A stretch of DNA of 64,000 bases, taken from assembly GCA_020137815.1 (NCBI GenBank), contig CM035355.1:5396850-5460849 (forward strand), in the 5' to 3' direction. The DNA is from Hormiphora californensis (lineage: Eukaryota; Ctenophora; Tentaculata; Cydippida; Pleurobrachiidae). Position 1 is the first letter of the stretch, and each line of letters begins with the position of its first letter. The position numbers and the translations under genes are program-made. Below are positions 54,601-64,000 of this stretch, in pieces. The notes beneath the pieces are model-generated. The model searched no databases, had not been told where the DNA came from, and saw nothing but the letters and a program-made list of their open reading frames with translations.

Positions 54601-56180
54601 GTATGCAAATCGTGCAGAAGGAACAACTTAGCTCGCAGAACAAGTGTTAAATACCAAAAACACGTGCTAAAGGGATTTAGATGGCATAAATGGCATTTGT
54701 TAACGTTTGTTAACTTTTTGTTAATTTTGTTAATAAATCACCTGTTTTCTCGATGTTAACATTAACAAAGTTAACAAAATTTAACATGTCGCACCCCCCA
54801 ATACTAGAGAGAGGCACTTTTTACTCGATCAACATATTGCTAAATTTACACCAATGATTTGAGTCCCACAGCTACCAATATATCATAACCCCTAATGCAG
54901 CACTTAGGAGTTAGGACGGATTTCTTGGTATCAGGATTGACGCTTGCGCAAAAACCAAAGCCATAGATAGGATATTATGCTTTGCTTAGTGATTCAGATA
55001 GGGATAATGAGAGATAAAAGTTGTGAGAGAGTTAAGAGATAGAACAGGGGTAATGCTGAGTGAGAGAGATAGGGAGTTTGGGGTCATCAATCTCACATGC
55101 ACAATTAGAAGCTGCACTTTTACGATCTATCGTAGATTCACACAATTCTAATTCATTCAAGTGTGAGATTAATAACCTACCCAGTAGCTAAACCTGCACG
55201 TGACTGAAAGTGATAGCAATAAGTACAGAAACTGCACCTTCTGTTTCATAGTCTATCTACCTCTGGTACATCGAATCCCTTTTTTGTTGAAAACACTGCC
55301 AACAAATGGCCCGCTGTCGCTGCTACTTTATCGTAAAGTTTATGGTGTGGAACTACTACTAGCACTGAAAACGTTGTTCCGATACAACTGGTTTACTCTG
55401 TCATGCCAATGCTCTGACAGGGTTTACTATCCTATTCACACACCACAATATCAGGCCATATTATAATTACCTGCTTTTTGGTAGCTAGCTACGACAATAT
55501 CTCCATCCTTCCATTTCCACTTTTCCCCAACTTCCCTCACAGTACAGGGGTTCAGTATCCCCGGGAGGGGCGTGTTATCCTCCAGTAGAGTATGTCGGTA
55601 TGGTATTTCGGGGGTATGGTGAACCGGATAGTCGTACCTGTAGAGACATGTGTCATCTTATTGTCAATAATAGAATATGTCAAAATGTTATATTGGGAGG
55701 AGTCTTGGCCTTATTGCTGAACGCAAGCTTTCCTTAGGTTCCTTATTCCTTATTCCAGGCTTTCCTGAGGAGTCTTATTCCTTATTCCAGGCTTTCCTTA
55801 GGAGTCTTTGTTCTGAGAACATGGGAGCCTTATTTCTTACCGAAGTTAGGAGCCTTGGCTTAGAGTAAAGCTTCCCATATTGTAGCCTTTGTCGTGTTCG
55901 ACCCTCTCTCTCCGCGTTTGAACAAAGCAAAGTAGCCTTTTATATTCTGTAGAAGCTCCATATATTCTAACATCTTTCACATACCACCCAAAACCTCCCC
56001 TTATTAATTAAGGAGCTGAAAGATCGATCCTTTGTAGCACATGTGTCTTGGTAGACACCCTTTCAAAGCTCGACCCATGTGCCCAAGTACCATTATACAA
56101 TTACCCAAATAGCTCATGCACCTAAGACTAGACTTTCCTGGGTGTAGAACTTACGTGTAATTTCGGCCGTACACATTCAT
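51623..56180 (-). CDS. cytosolic sulfotransferase-like protein (SULT family)
   Basis: Six minus-strand exons give 271 aa (SULT1 about 295): 56180-56155 (tentative first exon, 26 nt), 55637-55471, 53433-53301, 53114-52933, 52184-52093 and 51838-51623; every phase agrees. SULT landmarks in order: DIVVASYQKAGS in place of the PAPS 5'-phosphosulfate loop YPKSGTTW, a THLPFHWLP block (KTHLP motif, catalytic-His region), LYPGDPEFPLSMYSHF in place of RNPKDVAVSYYHF, GTWDTFF, VFYGSFTAH (YGSW...H), and GALRPEERQYFVGQWKKY for the RKGxxGDWK end. The P-loop keeps Lys but loses the paired Thr residues and Trp, and the 3'-phosphate Arg/Ser motif is altered, so PAPS binding is doubtful. The function may have changed. 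Two MITEs sit in introns, and the start of exon 3 is tandemly duplicated. Confidence 0.72.
52526..52860. mobile_element. 335-bp near-perfect hairpin MITE
   Basis: CCCCCATAAAAAAGTCGCTT at the left is matched by its exact complement at the right. The arms of about 155 bp are nearly identical and separated by about 20 bp. Non-coding, in a SULT-like intron. No target duplication was identified. Confidence 0.85.
53389..53520. repeat. 62-66 bp tandem duplication at SULT-like exon 3 acceptor
   Basis: GGGAGGCCCAGCATTAACTG through GGAACCTGGAGAGAGAG occurs at 53389-53450 and again at 53455-53512 with few changes, so the acceptor and first codons of the exon exist twice. Confidence 0.9.
53986..54799. 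mobile_element. 814-bp hAT-like MITE with 8-bp target duplication
   Basis: AATACTAG occurs at 53978-53985 and 54800-54807 directly flanking the ends. Termini GGGGGGGCGACATGTTAAT and the complement of CATGTCGCACCCCCC form TIRs, followed by TAATAAATCACC in both arms in inverted sense. The AT-rich core has no transposase. Eight-bp duplications are typical of hAT elements. It lies in a SULT-like intron. Confidence 0.85.
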
Positions 56181-56279
56181 ATCGTGGGCAATGTGGAATT
56201 GGGAATAGGGGTTGGTGTTTTTTCTAAACAAAGGCTACAATGGGAACTAGAGAAGTGATGTTCTATCTTTGATGTTCTC

Positions 56280-56305
56280 TCTCTCTCTCTCTCTCTCTCT
56301 CCCCA
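56280..56305. repeat. short (CT)n run
   Basis: Simple CT run in the region upstream of the SULT-like gene. Confidence 0.8.
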
Positions 56306-56610
56306 TCTCTTTTTCTCTTTTCTGACAACAAGGCTGTGTAGTATCAGTTCTCCTAAATCATGCCAGACTGTCGTTCAGTTAGCAGCACCGCAATGCAGAT
56401 GTAACTTGTTGAGTACTCAACAAGATGTAACTGTAATGGTACGGGGGCTGTAAAATGAGAGGAAACATTGTAAAATAGTATTGTACGTCATCAGACCATG
56501 TGTCACAAATCCTATGATGCGTATCGATGGCGCTACTATCGAGACAATATCGTCAGTCTTTTCCACTCATCCGGTATCTATCATGTAAGGCTCTATCTGT
56601 ATCGCTCTGC

Positions 56611-56613
56611 CTG

Positions 56614-56651
<38 letters not shown>

Positions 56652-56661
56652 TCTCACTCTC

Positions 56662-56739
<78 letters not shown>

Positions 56740-56742
56740 TCC
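56611..56742. repeat. (CT)n microsatellite
   Basis: CT array of about 130 bp with a few interruptions. Confidence 0.95.
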
Positions 56743-57392
56743 TCCTTCCACGGATAGAACATCGTGACGCGTCTTAAGTGCTCGAGACCTGCTGCCCCTT
56801 CGCAGTAAATGTAATGGAGTATTTATTGGAGAGGAAGATAGATAGAGAAAGAGAGAGTGCGGTAAAAAATAGGTAGATTGAGAGGGAGTGATGGAGAGAG
56901 ACTGATACAGAGACAGATCAATGAGAGACAGAGATCAGGGATATCATCATTGATCATACTCAAAGACTATGATGGAGTTTCCAGATTGACACTTTTTGGT
57001 TTGTTGAGTAACAACTATTAGTATTGCCTCCATAAATCGATGGTAATTGGCGAAAAAAGTGAAAAGTTGTAGACTTCCGAAACCTTTCATGATTGTGCCA
57101 CAACGTTTGAATCTCACGCCACCCTGAGACATTATTATATCTACGATATCTCCCATTATATGTGATCCTAGTAATATCATAATTCTGCTTGCTAACTACT
57201 AAAAGTACTTAGTATGTTGCGTTATCTGATCATATTATTTCATGATATCGCTAAATGCTCATGATAATCTGATTGTGGGCGTGTCATATTCCCACAATTG
57301 TAATTGTGTCACTATCTTTCTATTGGAACAAGGTCTTCTGATCTGGCTGCTATCTCCGAGCCAGCCCTCGTCAGATATTTTTATAATTTTCC
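56743..57392. other. intergenic, nothing recognised
   Basis: GA-rich patch at 56825-56935. No coding exon or structured repeat recognised up to the MITE at 57393. Confidence 0.4.
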
Positions 57393-58043
57393 GGGGGGGG
57401 GGGGGGCCGGCTGAAGTTTTTGAAGTTTGAAGTTTTCCACCCTACTTTTTGAGTTTTTGAAGTTTTTGAAGTTGACTTCAAAAACTTCAAAAACTTCAAA
57501 AACTCTAAACTACTTTTATATGCTATCAGTGACTATTATTACACTTGTTTAGGTTAGTTTCACCCTTAATACATATTGTGGCAAAGTTATCCGTCCTTGT
57601 CTGCCCTTTTTCTACCACAAATTAGGATATTTACAATGATTCCTAGCCATGAAATCCATGGCACAATTTGGTGTAAAAAATTTAAATTTTTTGTAAAAAC
57701 AGATATCATTTTCATTCTATAACTCAAAAAAATGCCTAGAAAATGCTAAGAAAGTGTTTAAAAATTATGAAGTAAATTTTCAAAAAAATTTTTGGGGCCA
57801 CACCTTTTTTCCCAGTTTCACAAAATGCAAATTTTTTATTAAGGGAGTATGGACACCAAAATCATCAGCGGCCTCGAGTTTATATATGAGTTATGAAGCA
57901 ACATAGGGCCTATCTCCAACGGTTTAGGAGATATGAGTTTTTGAAGTTTTTGAAGTTTTTGAAGTTTTCCACCCTAAGTTTCTCTTTGAAGTTTTTGAAG
58001 TTGACTTCAAAAACTTCAAAAACTTCAGCCGGCCCCCCCCCCC
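57393..58043. mobile_element. 651-bp hAT-like MITE with poly-G termini
   Basis: AATTTTCC flanks both sides (57385-57392 and 58044-58051). The termini are a G run followed by CCGGCTGAAGTTTTTGAAG, with the inverted copy ending in a C run. Subterminal regions carry many GAAGTTTTT repeats in both orientations. Non-coding. Confidence 0.85.
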
Positions 58044-58127
58044 AATTTTCCTCCCTATTTAATCCTGGACATATCTCATTGATGATACTGTCTTCCCAAT
58101 AACGTGACTCCTCTCCCAGGTCACACC

Positions 58128-58231
58128 ATGGCATTGAATTTGAAGAGTAGGAAGTCCAGTAAGATGAAGTGGAAGGCGTTCATGCTGGTTGGGAAGTTCA
58201 TCCGGATTGCATCAAAGATGGCTTGGGAAAG
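58128..58231 (+). CDS. candidate first exon of an unrecognised gene
   Basis: ATG 58128 lies eight bases after CTCTCCCAG, the same arrangement as the start codons of recognised genes here. It encodes a very basic 34-residue start (MALNLKSRKSSKMKWKAF, then VGKFIRIASKMAWE) and ends phase 2 at AAAG/GTATTA. I could not connect it to a next exon. Other weak candidates downstream are 60656-60717 (ATG, MNRFFLFKSGSRSYQRGS, donor GTGAGT) and 61623-61757 (open to TAA, with PLDYDEETKQQ and a short His run). Confidence 0.3.
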
Positions 58232-58285
58232 GTATTATAGTAGGTGAATTATAGGGGGATATAGGGGGTATATGTGTTTCAGAGG

Positions 58286-58518
58286 GGGATTACGGGGGCT
58301 CGAAAAGATCGCCCGTATAGATCGCCCGTACCAGTCCCCCGTACATTTACTTTGCGCATTACGTTTCATCGCACTTTCATCACAACAAAACCCATGCGCG
58401 TTACGCGCATGTGTTTTGTTGTGGTGAAAGTGTGGTGAAACGTAATGCGCAAAGCAAATGTACGGGGGACTGGTACGGGCGATCTATACGGGCGTCTCAT
58501 CCGGGCCCCCGTAATCCG
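58286..58518. mobile_element. 233-bp palindromic MITE, copy 1
   Basis: Left arm ATTACGGGGGCTCG, GATCGCCCGTATAGATCGCC and CGTACATTT..GCGCATTACG is mirrored on the right. The arms of about 110 bp meet at ATGCGCGTTACGCGCAT. Confidence 0.85.
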
Positions 58519-58837
58519 CTGCCTAATTTGCTCTCTTTTTTACACCCCATTTTCTATCTTTTCTCATTCTTTTCTTCTCGTTTTATTCTAGCCCTGAATA
58601 TTGAATTGTATGTTTGTATAGATATTGTATAGATTCTGAAATACACGTTTTCCTTGGGAGAGCAATAGAAAATGCATGGCTAAGGGAATAAAACTGTGAG
58701 AGAGCATTGCAAAATGTTGTGTATGGGTTATTGTTTTTTCAAGTTTTTGTTGTACAATAAAATTATTGTCCCTGCTCCACTGATCCCTTTCAGTGCAGTC
58801 TTTGTTAAATGTTCTAACCCTGATCCTTTACATTTAC

Positions 58838-59030
58838 ACGGGGGATTACGGGGGCTCGAATAGATCGCCCGTATAGATCGCCCGTACCAGTCGCCCGTAC
58901 ATTTGCTTTGCGCATTACGTTTCATCGCACTTTCACCACAAATAAGGTACATGCGCGTTATGCACATGTGTTTTGTTGTGGTGAAAGTGTGGTGAAACGT
59001 AATGCGCAAAGCAAATGTACGGGCGACTGG
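58838..59030. mobile_element. palindromic MITE, copy 2, right end truncated
   Basis: Same family as 58286-58518. The right arm stops after GTACGGGCGACTGG and the outer 45 bp are missing. Confidence 0.8.
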
Positions 59031-60174
59031 TGTGCTTCTAATGATGTTTCTAATGAGGCGTAGACAGTGTCTCAATATTAAAATCTTGAGACACGTCTAC
59101 GTTATATTATCGATTACACACTATTATATCAGCATTCCAATTTATTCCAACATTATTGTTATATCCAACTACCATTTGGCACGTGACATGATCACGACGT
59201 GATAGTGTATCATAGTGTCAGCAGTGGAACGCAGCACACATCAAGTTCATTCAGAAATGGTCGTAGATCAAAAACTTTGACAGATTCGGAATCAGCGTTA
59301 AAAAACGCATCTAGTAAGATAAGAGGAGGTACAACAAATTAATTTTAAAATCCAACACCCTAACGATTAGATTCATGTGGCACTTGTTGCCCTTCCCTCT
59401 CGTAATCATGCTGTGTCGTTCATAAAACCAGTCCAATACAGAAGCGTACCTTCATTTAACTTGATTGTGCTTTTACTGAAACAGTACAGGTGCTGGGACT
59501 CCTGGCACCTCCAGTGGGAGATGAACAGAGCGAGAGAGAGAGAGAGTGAGAGAGAGAGAGATAGATAGAGATAGAGGGGGAGAGACATGCATGATTGTGG
59601 TGAGGAATCCAAATTAAAAGTTCAAGGTTCCATCCTAATTAAAGAAGCTAATTCATGTTGCACGTTTTGCCGGAAATGTGGTCCACAACACGACATAGTA
59701 TGTACATCCTATTCCTAATTAAGAAGAGTAGAAGGACAATTCCACCGTGATGGGTGCATAGAAAACATATGTAATTAATCAAACTTCTATTTCCCTTCTA
59801 TCTTCCCTGCCAGTGTGTGTCCCACTCGTTTTACCGTTCTATATTTACATGGGAATTATATGAACTCTTTTTATATGAACTCCCATGGTTTGATCTACCA
59901 GCTCACAGAGCGTGGTAAATGTAACATAGTGAACTCCCTGTAGTGTGCTATCCATTGTTCACATTTCAGCTACCCTGTCATAGAATTCAAACACTTACCA
60001 GCCATAATACTCTTGGTCTTCATAAACTATTGTTTCGTAAAGTTTACAGTTTAAGTTATCCCCGTTTATAAACGGGGCCGGTAACTTAACTGATCTATTA
60101 TAACCGTTCTTATAGTTGTACAAGGAGGAACATTCTAGAGTTGTTGAGTAATTCTAGAGCCCTCTCTGTTTGTT

Positions 60175-60215
60175 GAGTAAGGGGGAAGACTCTTCCCCCT
60201 TACTCAACAACTCTC
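60175..60215. repeat. short perfect hairpin
   Basis: GTTGAGTAAGGGGGAAGA pairs with TCTTCCCCCTTACTCAAC around a very short loop. No U-run follows on either strand, and function is unknown. Confidence 0.6.
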
Positions 60216-60814
60216 TGTAGAACTAGATGACGGCCAATTGATCTCGTCAGGAGTTTTTGCCAATATGTGATGATATGAGACCAGCCTAGCATCTTAACTT
60301 CGGCCGCGTCTAATCTAATCTACAAGAACGATTGACGATCTCCCCCTTTCTCTCTCTCTGACTTCCTCTCTCTCTCCCCTATCTATCGGCAGTCAGAACA
60401 AGAAAGGATATGATAGTACCATCGGATAGAGTCAGAGTTTCGGATGTTGTTGTAATCGAGTCAATGTGCACCCTCTCTCGCTAGATCGGGATCTCTATCT
60501 AGCTATCTCTCTCTCTCGCCCTCACTCTGCGCGCTATCTCTCTCTTACTCTCTCACTACTCTCTCGATATCGCTCTCTCTCTCTCTCTCTCTCTTGTCGC
60601 TCCCGCCCCTTATCTATATTCATTCCGTACAGCTCGGCTCAAAACAATTATTATCATGAATCGGTTCTTCTTGTTCAAAAGTGGTAGTCGCTCCTATCAG
60701 AGAGGCAGTATATACAGGTGAGTTGTTGTTGTTGAGTAAGGCCATGTATGGCGTTGTCAGACCCCGTGTTGAATCTCGAGTGCGCTCAGATCGGGGTAGG
60801 TTCTACCGACGTGG

Positions 60815-60863
60815 GCGGACTGGTACTGCGGGCGTCTCATCCGGGCCCCCGTAATCCGCTGCC
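60815..60863. mobile_element. palindromic MITE, fragment of outer right arm
   Basis: GGCGTCTCATCCGGGCCCCC and GTAATCCGCTGCC match the right end of the copy at 58286-58518. Confidence 0.75.
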
Positions 60864-61509
60864 TTAACCTCACCTTCGTTCATTATTTATCTGTTTTAAT
60901 GGATGTTCTGAAGAACTAGAATTGATCCTATATCGTGAGGACTGAATCTTTTAATCATTGCAATGCAAGCTGTGTGTCATAGCTTTCAAGAAATATCCAG
61001 TGCTTGGATCCATTGCAACCTATTCTCGCTCCGTATGTGAGATCGATCTCACTCAGGTGTCAATGTCACCAAATCCAGTGCCAACCGGCACGCTTCTCCG
61101 AATTATTTGACATCCATTGTCTATCGATATCATACTAAGTCTTACCGTAAAGTAATATATTGGATCTACATGTTCTCATTTTGATCTCTCTTACTCCCCT
61201 CTTTCTATCTTTCTCTTTATCTGTATCTCTATCTTTCTCTCTTTCTCTCTTTCTCTAGAATCTAAATGCTTGATATCACCACCCTTACACCTTAGTTTCA
61301 GCCTTGACACATTAATACTCACAGTCCAGGCAGCTATAAGATCTCCGTTAGCGCTATCATGTCAGCCCCTCATCCCCCCAGGCCCCACTCCCTTCCTACT
61401 CCCTCCCCCAACTCTTTTTAGCTTGTTTTCTCCCACAGCTCACTCTCAGTATAATAGTGGTGCAGTTAGTTATATGTATTCCTATTGTAATTACTAGATC
61501 AAGCTTCAA

Positions 61510-61510
<1 letters not shown>

Positions 61511-61598
<88 letters not shown>

Positions 61599-61606
61599 CC
61601 TCTCTC
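61511..61606. repeat. (CT)n microsatellite
   Basis: CT array of about 95 bp leading into the acceptor-like CCTTTCTAGCAG at 61612-61623. Confidence 0.95.
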
Positions 61607-62581
61607 CCCTCCTTTCTAGCAGGACCATTTCCCCGCCCCTCTTCCATGCGATATGATTACCCCGCTGGATTATGATGAAGAAACTAAACAGCAGATTGGG
61701 GTTTCCTCTAACAAGGACCCGCCCCATCATCATCATCACGGGAGTGGTGTAAAGTAAGGACGGCAATTGGGGGTGTTTGGAAAGGGACGTTCTTGGGGTG
61801 GTTTCGTGACACGTATGGGGCGTACCCGTCAGCTGGAGCGTAAAGGCGAAAGTAAACACGTTGTCTTTATTTTGTGAATGTAAAAGTAACGGTAAAGGAT
61901 TGTTACAGTTCAGTTGACAAGAGAACACACGCTTTGAAAGGTGCTTCGCTCCGACAAAAAAAAACTCACTCTCAAAACATCCATCCCTCTTCTCTCTCAG
62001 ATCTCAGAAAACGCGCGCGCGTGTCACCAAAGCGACACACACGCGCGCGCGCGAAGATGCTGTGCTTTTAATAGAACTCAGCGTCAAAACAAGCACCTTC
62101 GCGATAGGACACAGACACAAACACACATTCTCGCACACACAAACAAACAGGGCTGGCCCAGTTCTGCACCATTCCATCAAGGACAAAAAGCGCCGTTGCC
62201 CCGACTCCTTTGAGCCGGTGACACGGGTCCTCGACAGAATAGCCCAGAACTGTACCATGAGCACGGGACGATGAAAATAAACGAATATCGAGAAAGAGTA
62301 CACATGACTACAAGATACACTCTACAAGGAGTTTACGTTAACGGTAAAAATAATTCATTAAAAATACTGTGTAGAATAATAAAATCGGACCATAGCATAC
62401 CCGGGTAATAAATTAAGATCATTAAAAGCTTCACATTGTTGTGAATACAAACATGTTCATGGTCAGTAATACAACTGTATAAAATATTACATTTGTTTCT
62501 TTTTCTGTTTTCTCTTTCTCAGAGAAATTCTCGCTTTAAACAATGATTTCACGATGAAGGTAAGGAAGAAAGGTCTCTGAA

Positions 62582-62807
62582 GTTCCAATTAAAAGGGGGC
62601 ATTGCTGTCACGTTGCACCATGTTGGCCGATACCGTCCACCCCAGGAACACGATGTCAAAGGATGGCGCACAGGTGATGGAAAATTGATGATGAGATCTG
62701 TGGATCGGACACGGTCTGTTTTCACTCTTCTCAAGCGAGTTTCTCAGGGGGTAATCAACCTTCAGCGACAGCCGGTTCCTGACAAAACCATTGATCTCAA
62801 CCAATAG
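62582..62807 (+). other. open frame of unknown nature
   Basis: An open frame ending TAG 62805 encodes GGIAVTLHHVGRYRPPQEHD and MMRSVDRTRSVFTLLKRV-type sequence of coding-like composition, about 75 codons. I do not recognise it and could not place a start or splice partner with confidence. A short candidate exon 62522-62560 ends at ATGAAG/GTAAGG just before it. Confidence 0.25.
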
Positions 62808-63004
62808 ATCACGGCTTCTCTTCACCTCCTTATCATGTCTCAAGGAAGCAAAATATCGCATGTTCACACTTCACAATGAACTGTTCACACCGGTATCGCA
62901 GATTGGTAGCTGCCATGATATCGTTAGGTAGCACATTTACCCTTGTCATCAGGTTTCAGTTTGTTTCTGGATCATCAAAACATATCAACAGATAGAGGTC
63001 AGTT

Positions 63005-63345
63005 GTATGGTTGCTGTTGTCGAGAACTCTCAACTTGGTGGGGATTATAAAAATAAATCCAAAAGGATTTTAACGGGTTGTCGAGTACACTCAACTTAGT
63101 TGTTAAAATAAAATCGAAATCCAAGAGGATTTGATGGTTGTCGAGTACACTCAACTTGGTTGGGGTTATAAAAAATAAATCCAAAAGGATTTTAACGGGT
63201 TGTCGAGTACCTCAACTTAGTTGTTAAAATAAATCGAAAATCCAAGAGGATTTGATGTGGTTGTCGAGTACACTCAACTTGGTTGGGTTTATAAAATAAA
63301 TCCAAAAGGATTTTAACGGTTTGTCGAGTATTCTAACTTATTAGT
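63005..63345. repeat. composite satellite, period about 120 bp
   Basis: Alternating half-units carry GTTGTCGAGTACACTCAACT followed by TTGGTTGGGGTTATAAAA..TCCAAAAGGATTTTAACG or TTAGTTGTTAAAATAAA..TCCAAGAGGATTTGATG. There are about six half-units in total. Confidence 0.9.
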
Positions 63346-63357
63346 GTAAAACACTGT

Positions 63358-63928
63358 TTAAATGTAGAGGGAGATCAGAAGATCTAACTTCCGGAACAGA
63401 TGAGCCTCAATGTGGAGTCGAAGATGTTCAGGCATAGCAGCAGTCAGTGTGTGGGAGTGGCGAAATCTCGTGCACTGAGTAGGGACACACTTCATATTCG
63501 ACACATGACAACTAACCCCTGAATCGGTCAGGTGGTTTGACATGAGCTCGAGCCTGATTCTCCGGTCATTTCCTCCTGTAACTGGCGGAGAGGTTTGGTC
63601 TGGAGAAGGTGTTTCCGCTGTATCATGGTCATCTTCGGGTTGCTCTGGTGATGGAGAAGATGTTTCCGCTATCTTTTGATCAGCTTCGGGTTTCTCTGGT
63701 GTTGGCACGATTTCAACTGAAGTTTCGTTACATCCAGGTGATCTGCATTTGCATGTGAACTAGAACTGGCATCATTGGTGGGTTTGATTCGGTTTCCTTC
63801 AGTTTCTCGAATTTTCTACACTCTACCGTTTTGCCGTTGCGTGCAAATAACTTCAACTTTCCCACACCAATAACCTTGTCTCTACGCTCATCTACTCTGT
63901 AGAGGTAGGGGCTGAGCACTTGGCTCAC
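63358..63928 (-). pseudogene. unrecognised coding-like frames at window end
   Basis: Two minus-strand frames follow each other. 63928-63728 includes YRVDERRDKVIGVGKLKLF and ends ATG-TAA. From about 63729 the +1 frame continues through PTPEKPEADQKIAETSSP with a repeated SPxPEQPEDDH/AETPSPDQ Pro/Glu/Asp motif to a stop at 63358. It could be one gene with a +1 shift, two exons, or a degraded mobile-element gene. The upstream part runs off the window. Confidence 0.3.
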
Positions 63929-64000
63929 TGGAAAAGGTCACTGAATCTAGGCCCAATTTACTGGGCACGGGATTTTTACCAACTTGATCTCCAACTGCTA

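Noticed and set aside
62522-62600. Further +1 shift at GGT-CTC-TGA near 62579
   Set aside because: The following coding-like frame is in the other (-1) register, so the NNC-TGA pattern does not explain it.
63726-63732. Another +1 shift at ATG-TAA-C in the terminal frames
   Set aside because: The gene is unrecognised, the preceding codon does not end in C, and an exon boundary or decay is equally likely.

Overview
This is an intron-rich metazoan nuclear window. It holds conserved eukaryotic genes (PSMD8, DSCC1, a Munc18-type SM protein, UBE2S, CWC27, PTPMT1, a SULT-like sulfotransferase, a GAD/CSAD-like decarboxylase, two CPPED1 copies), an LDLa-domain GPCR and a GH47-like type II membrane protein, set among (GA/CT)n arrays and many non-coding inverted-repeat elements. 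Gene content says early-branching or invertebrate animal. Two unusual features, +1 frame changes exactly at stop codons and a splice-acceptor-like YAG a few bases before almost every start codon, make a glass sponge (Hexactinellida) my best guess. That is inference only.

Layout: 1-6.5 kb is microsatellite-rich with a foldback element and no gene. On the minus strand, 6.5-19.0 kb carries GH47-like, DSCC1 and PSMD8 head to tail with about 200-240 bp between genes; an intronless GPCR lies on the plus strand inside DSCC1 intron 3. A long-TIR element flanked by TTAA follows (19.5-20.9 kb), then the PLP decarboxylase (21.3-24.1 kb, plus). Two tandem CPPED1 copies (24.8-27.8 kb, minus) flank a broken non-LTR reverse-transcriptase fragment. 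28-30.5 kb is gene-poor with small inverted repeats. From 30.6 to 51.3 kb seven genes run on the plus strand: a possible TMEM59-like protein, Munc18-like, C2H2 zinc finger, a small PPxY membrane protein, UBE2S, CWC27 and PTPMT1. SULT-like (51.6-56.2 kb, minus) has two inverted-repeat elements in its introns. 56.2-64 kb is mostly repeats with a few uncertain exons.

The most interesting result: UBE2S and the last exon of the Munc18-like gene align to their families without a gap only if one T is skipped at an in-frame TGA (contexts ACC-TGA-T and AGC-TGA-T). These resemble the metazoan antizyme +1 site UCC-UGA-U. Three more candidate sites (GAD-like, another Munc18 exon, GPCR) are compatible. 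The CWC27 stop has the same heptamer as the UBE2S site and is followed by 49 open codons in the +1 frame. Assembly indels are the main alternative, and one stretch (35.56-36.72 kb) does look like poor consensus. A second system-level signal is the run of acceptor-like sites 1-21 nt before ATGs plus tight same-strand spacing, which suggests spliced-leader trans-splicing and perhaps operons.

Exon boundaries were read by eye from GT-AG sites, reading phase and remembered family sequences; no search was run.
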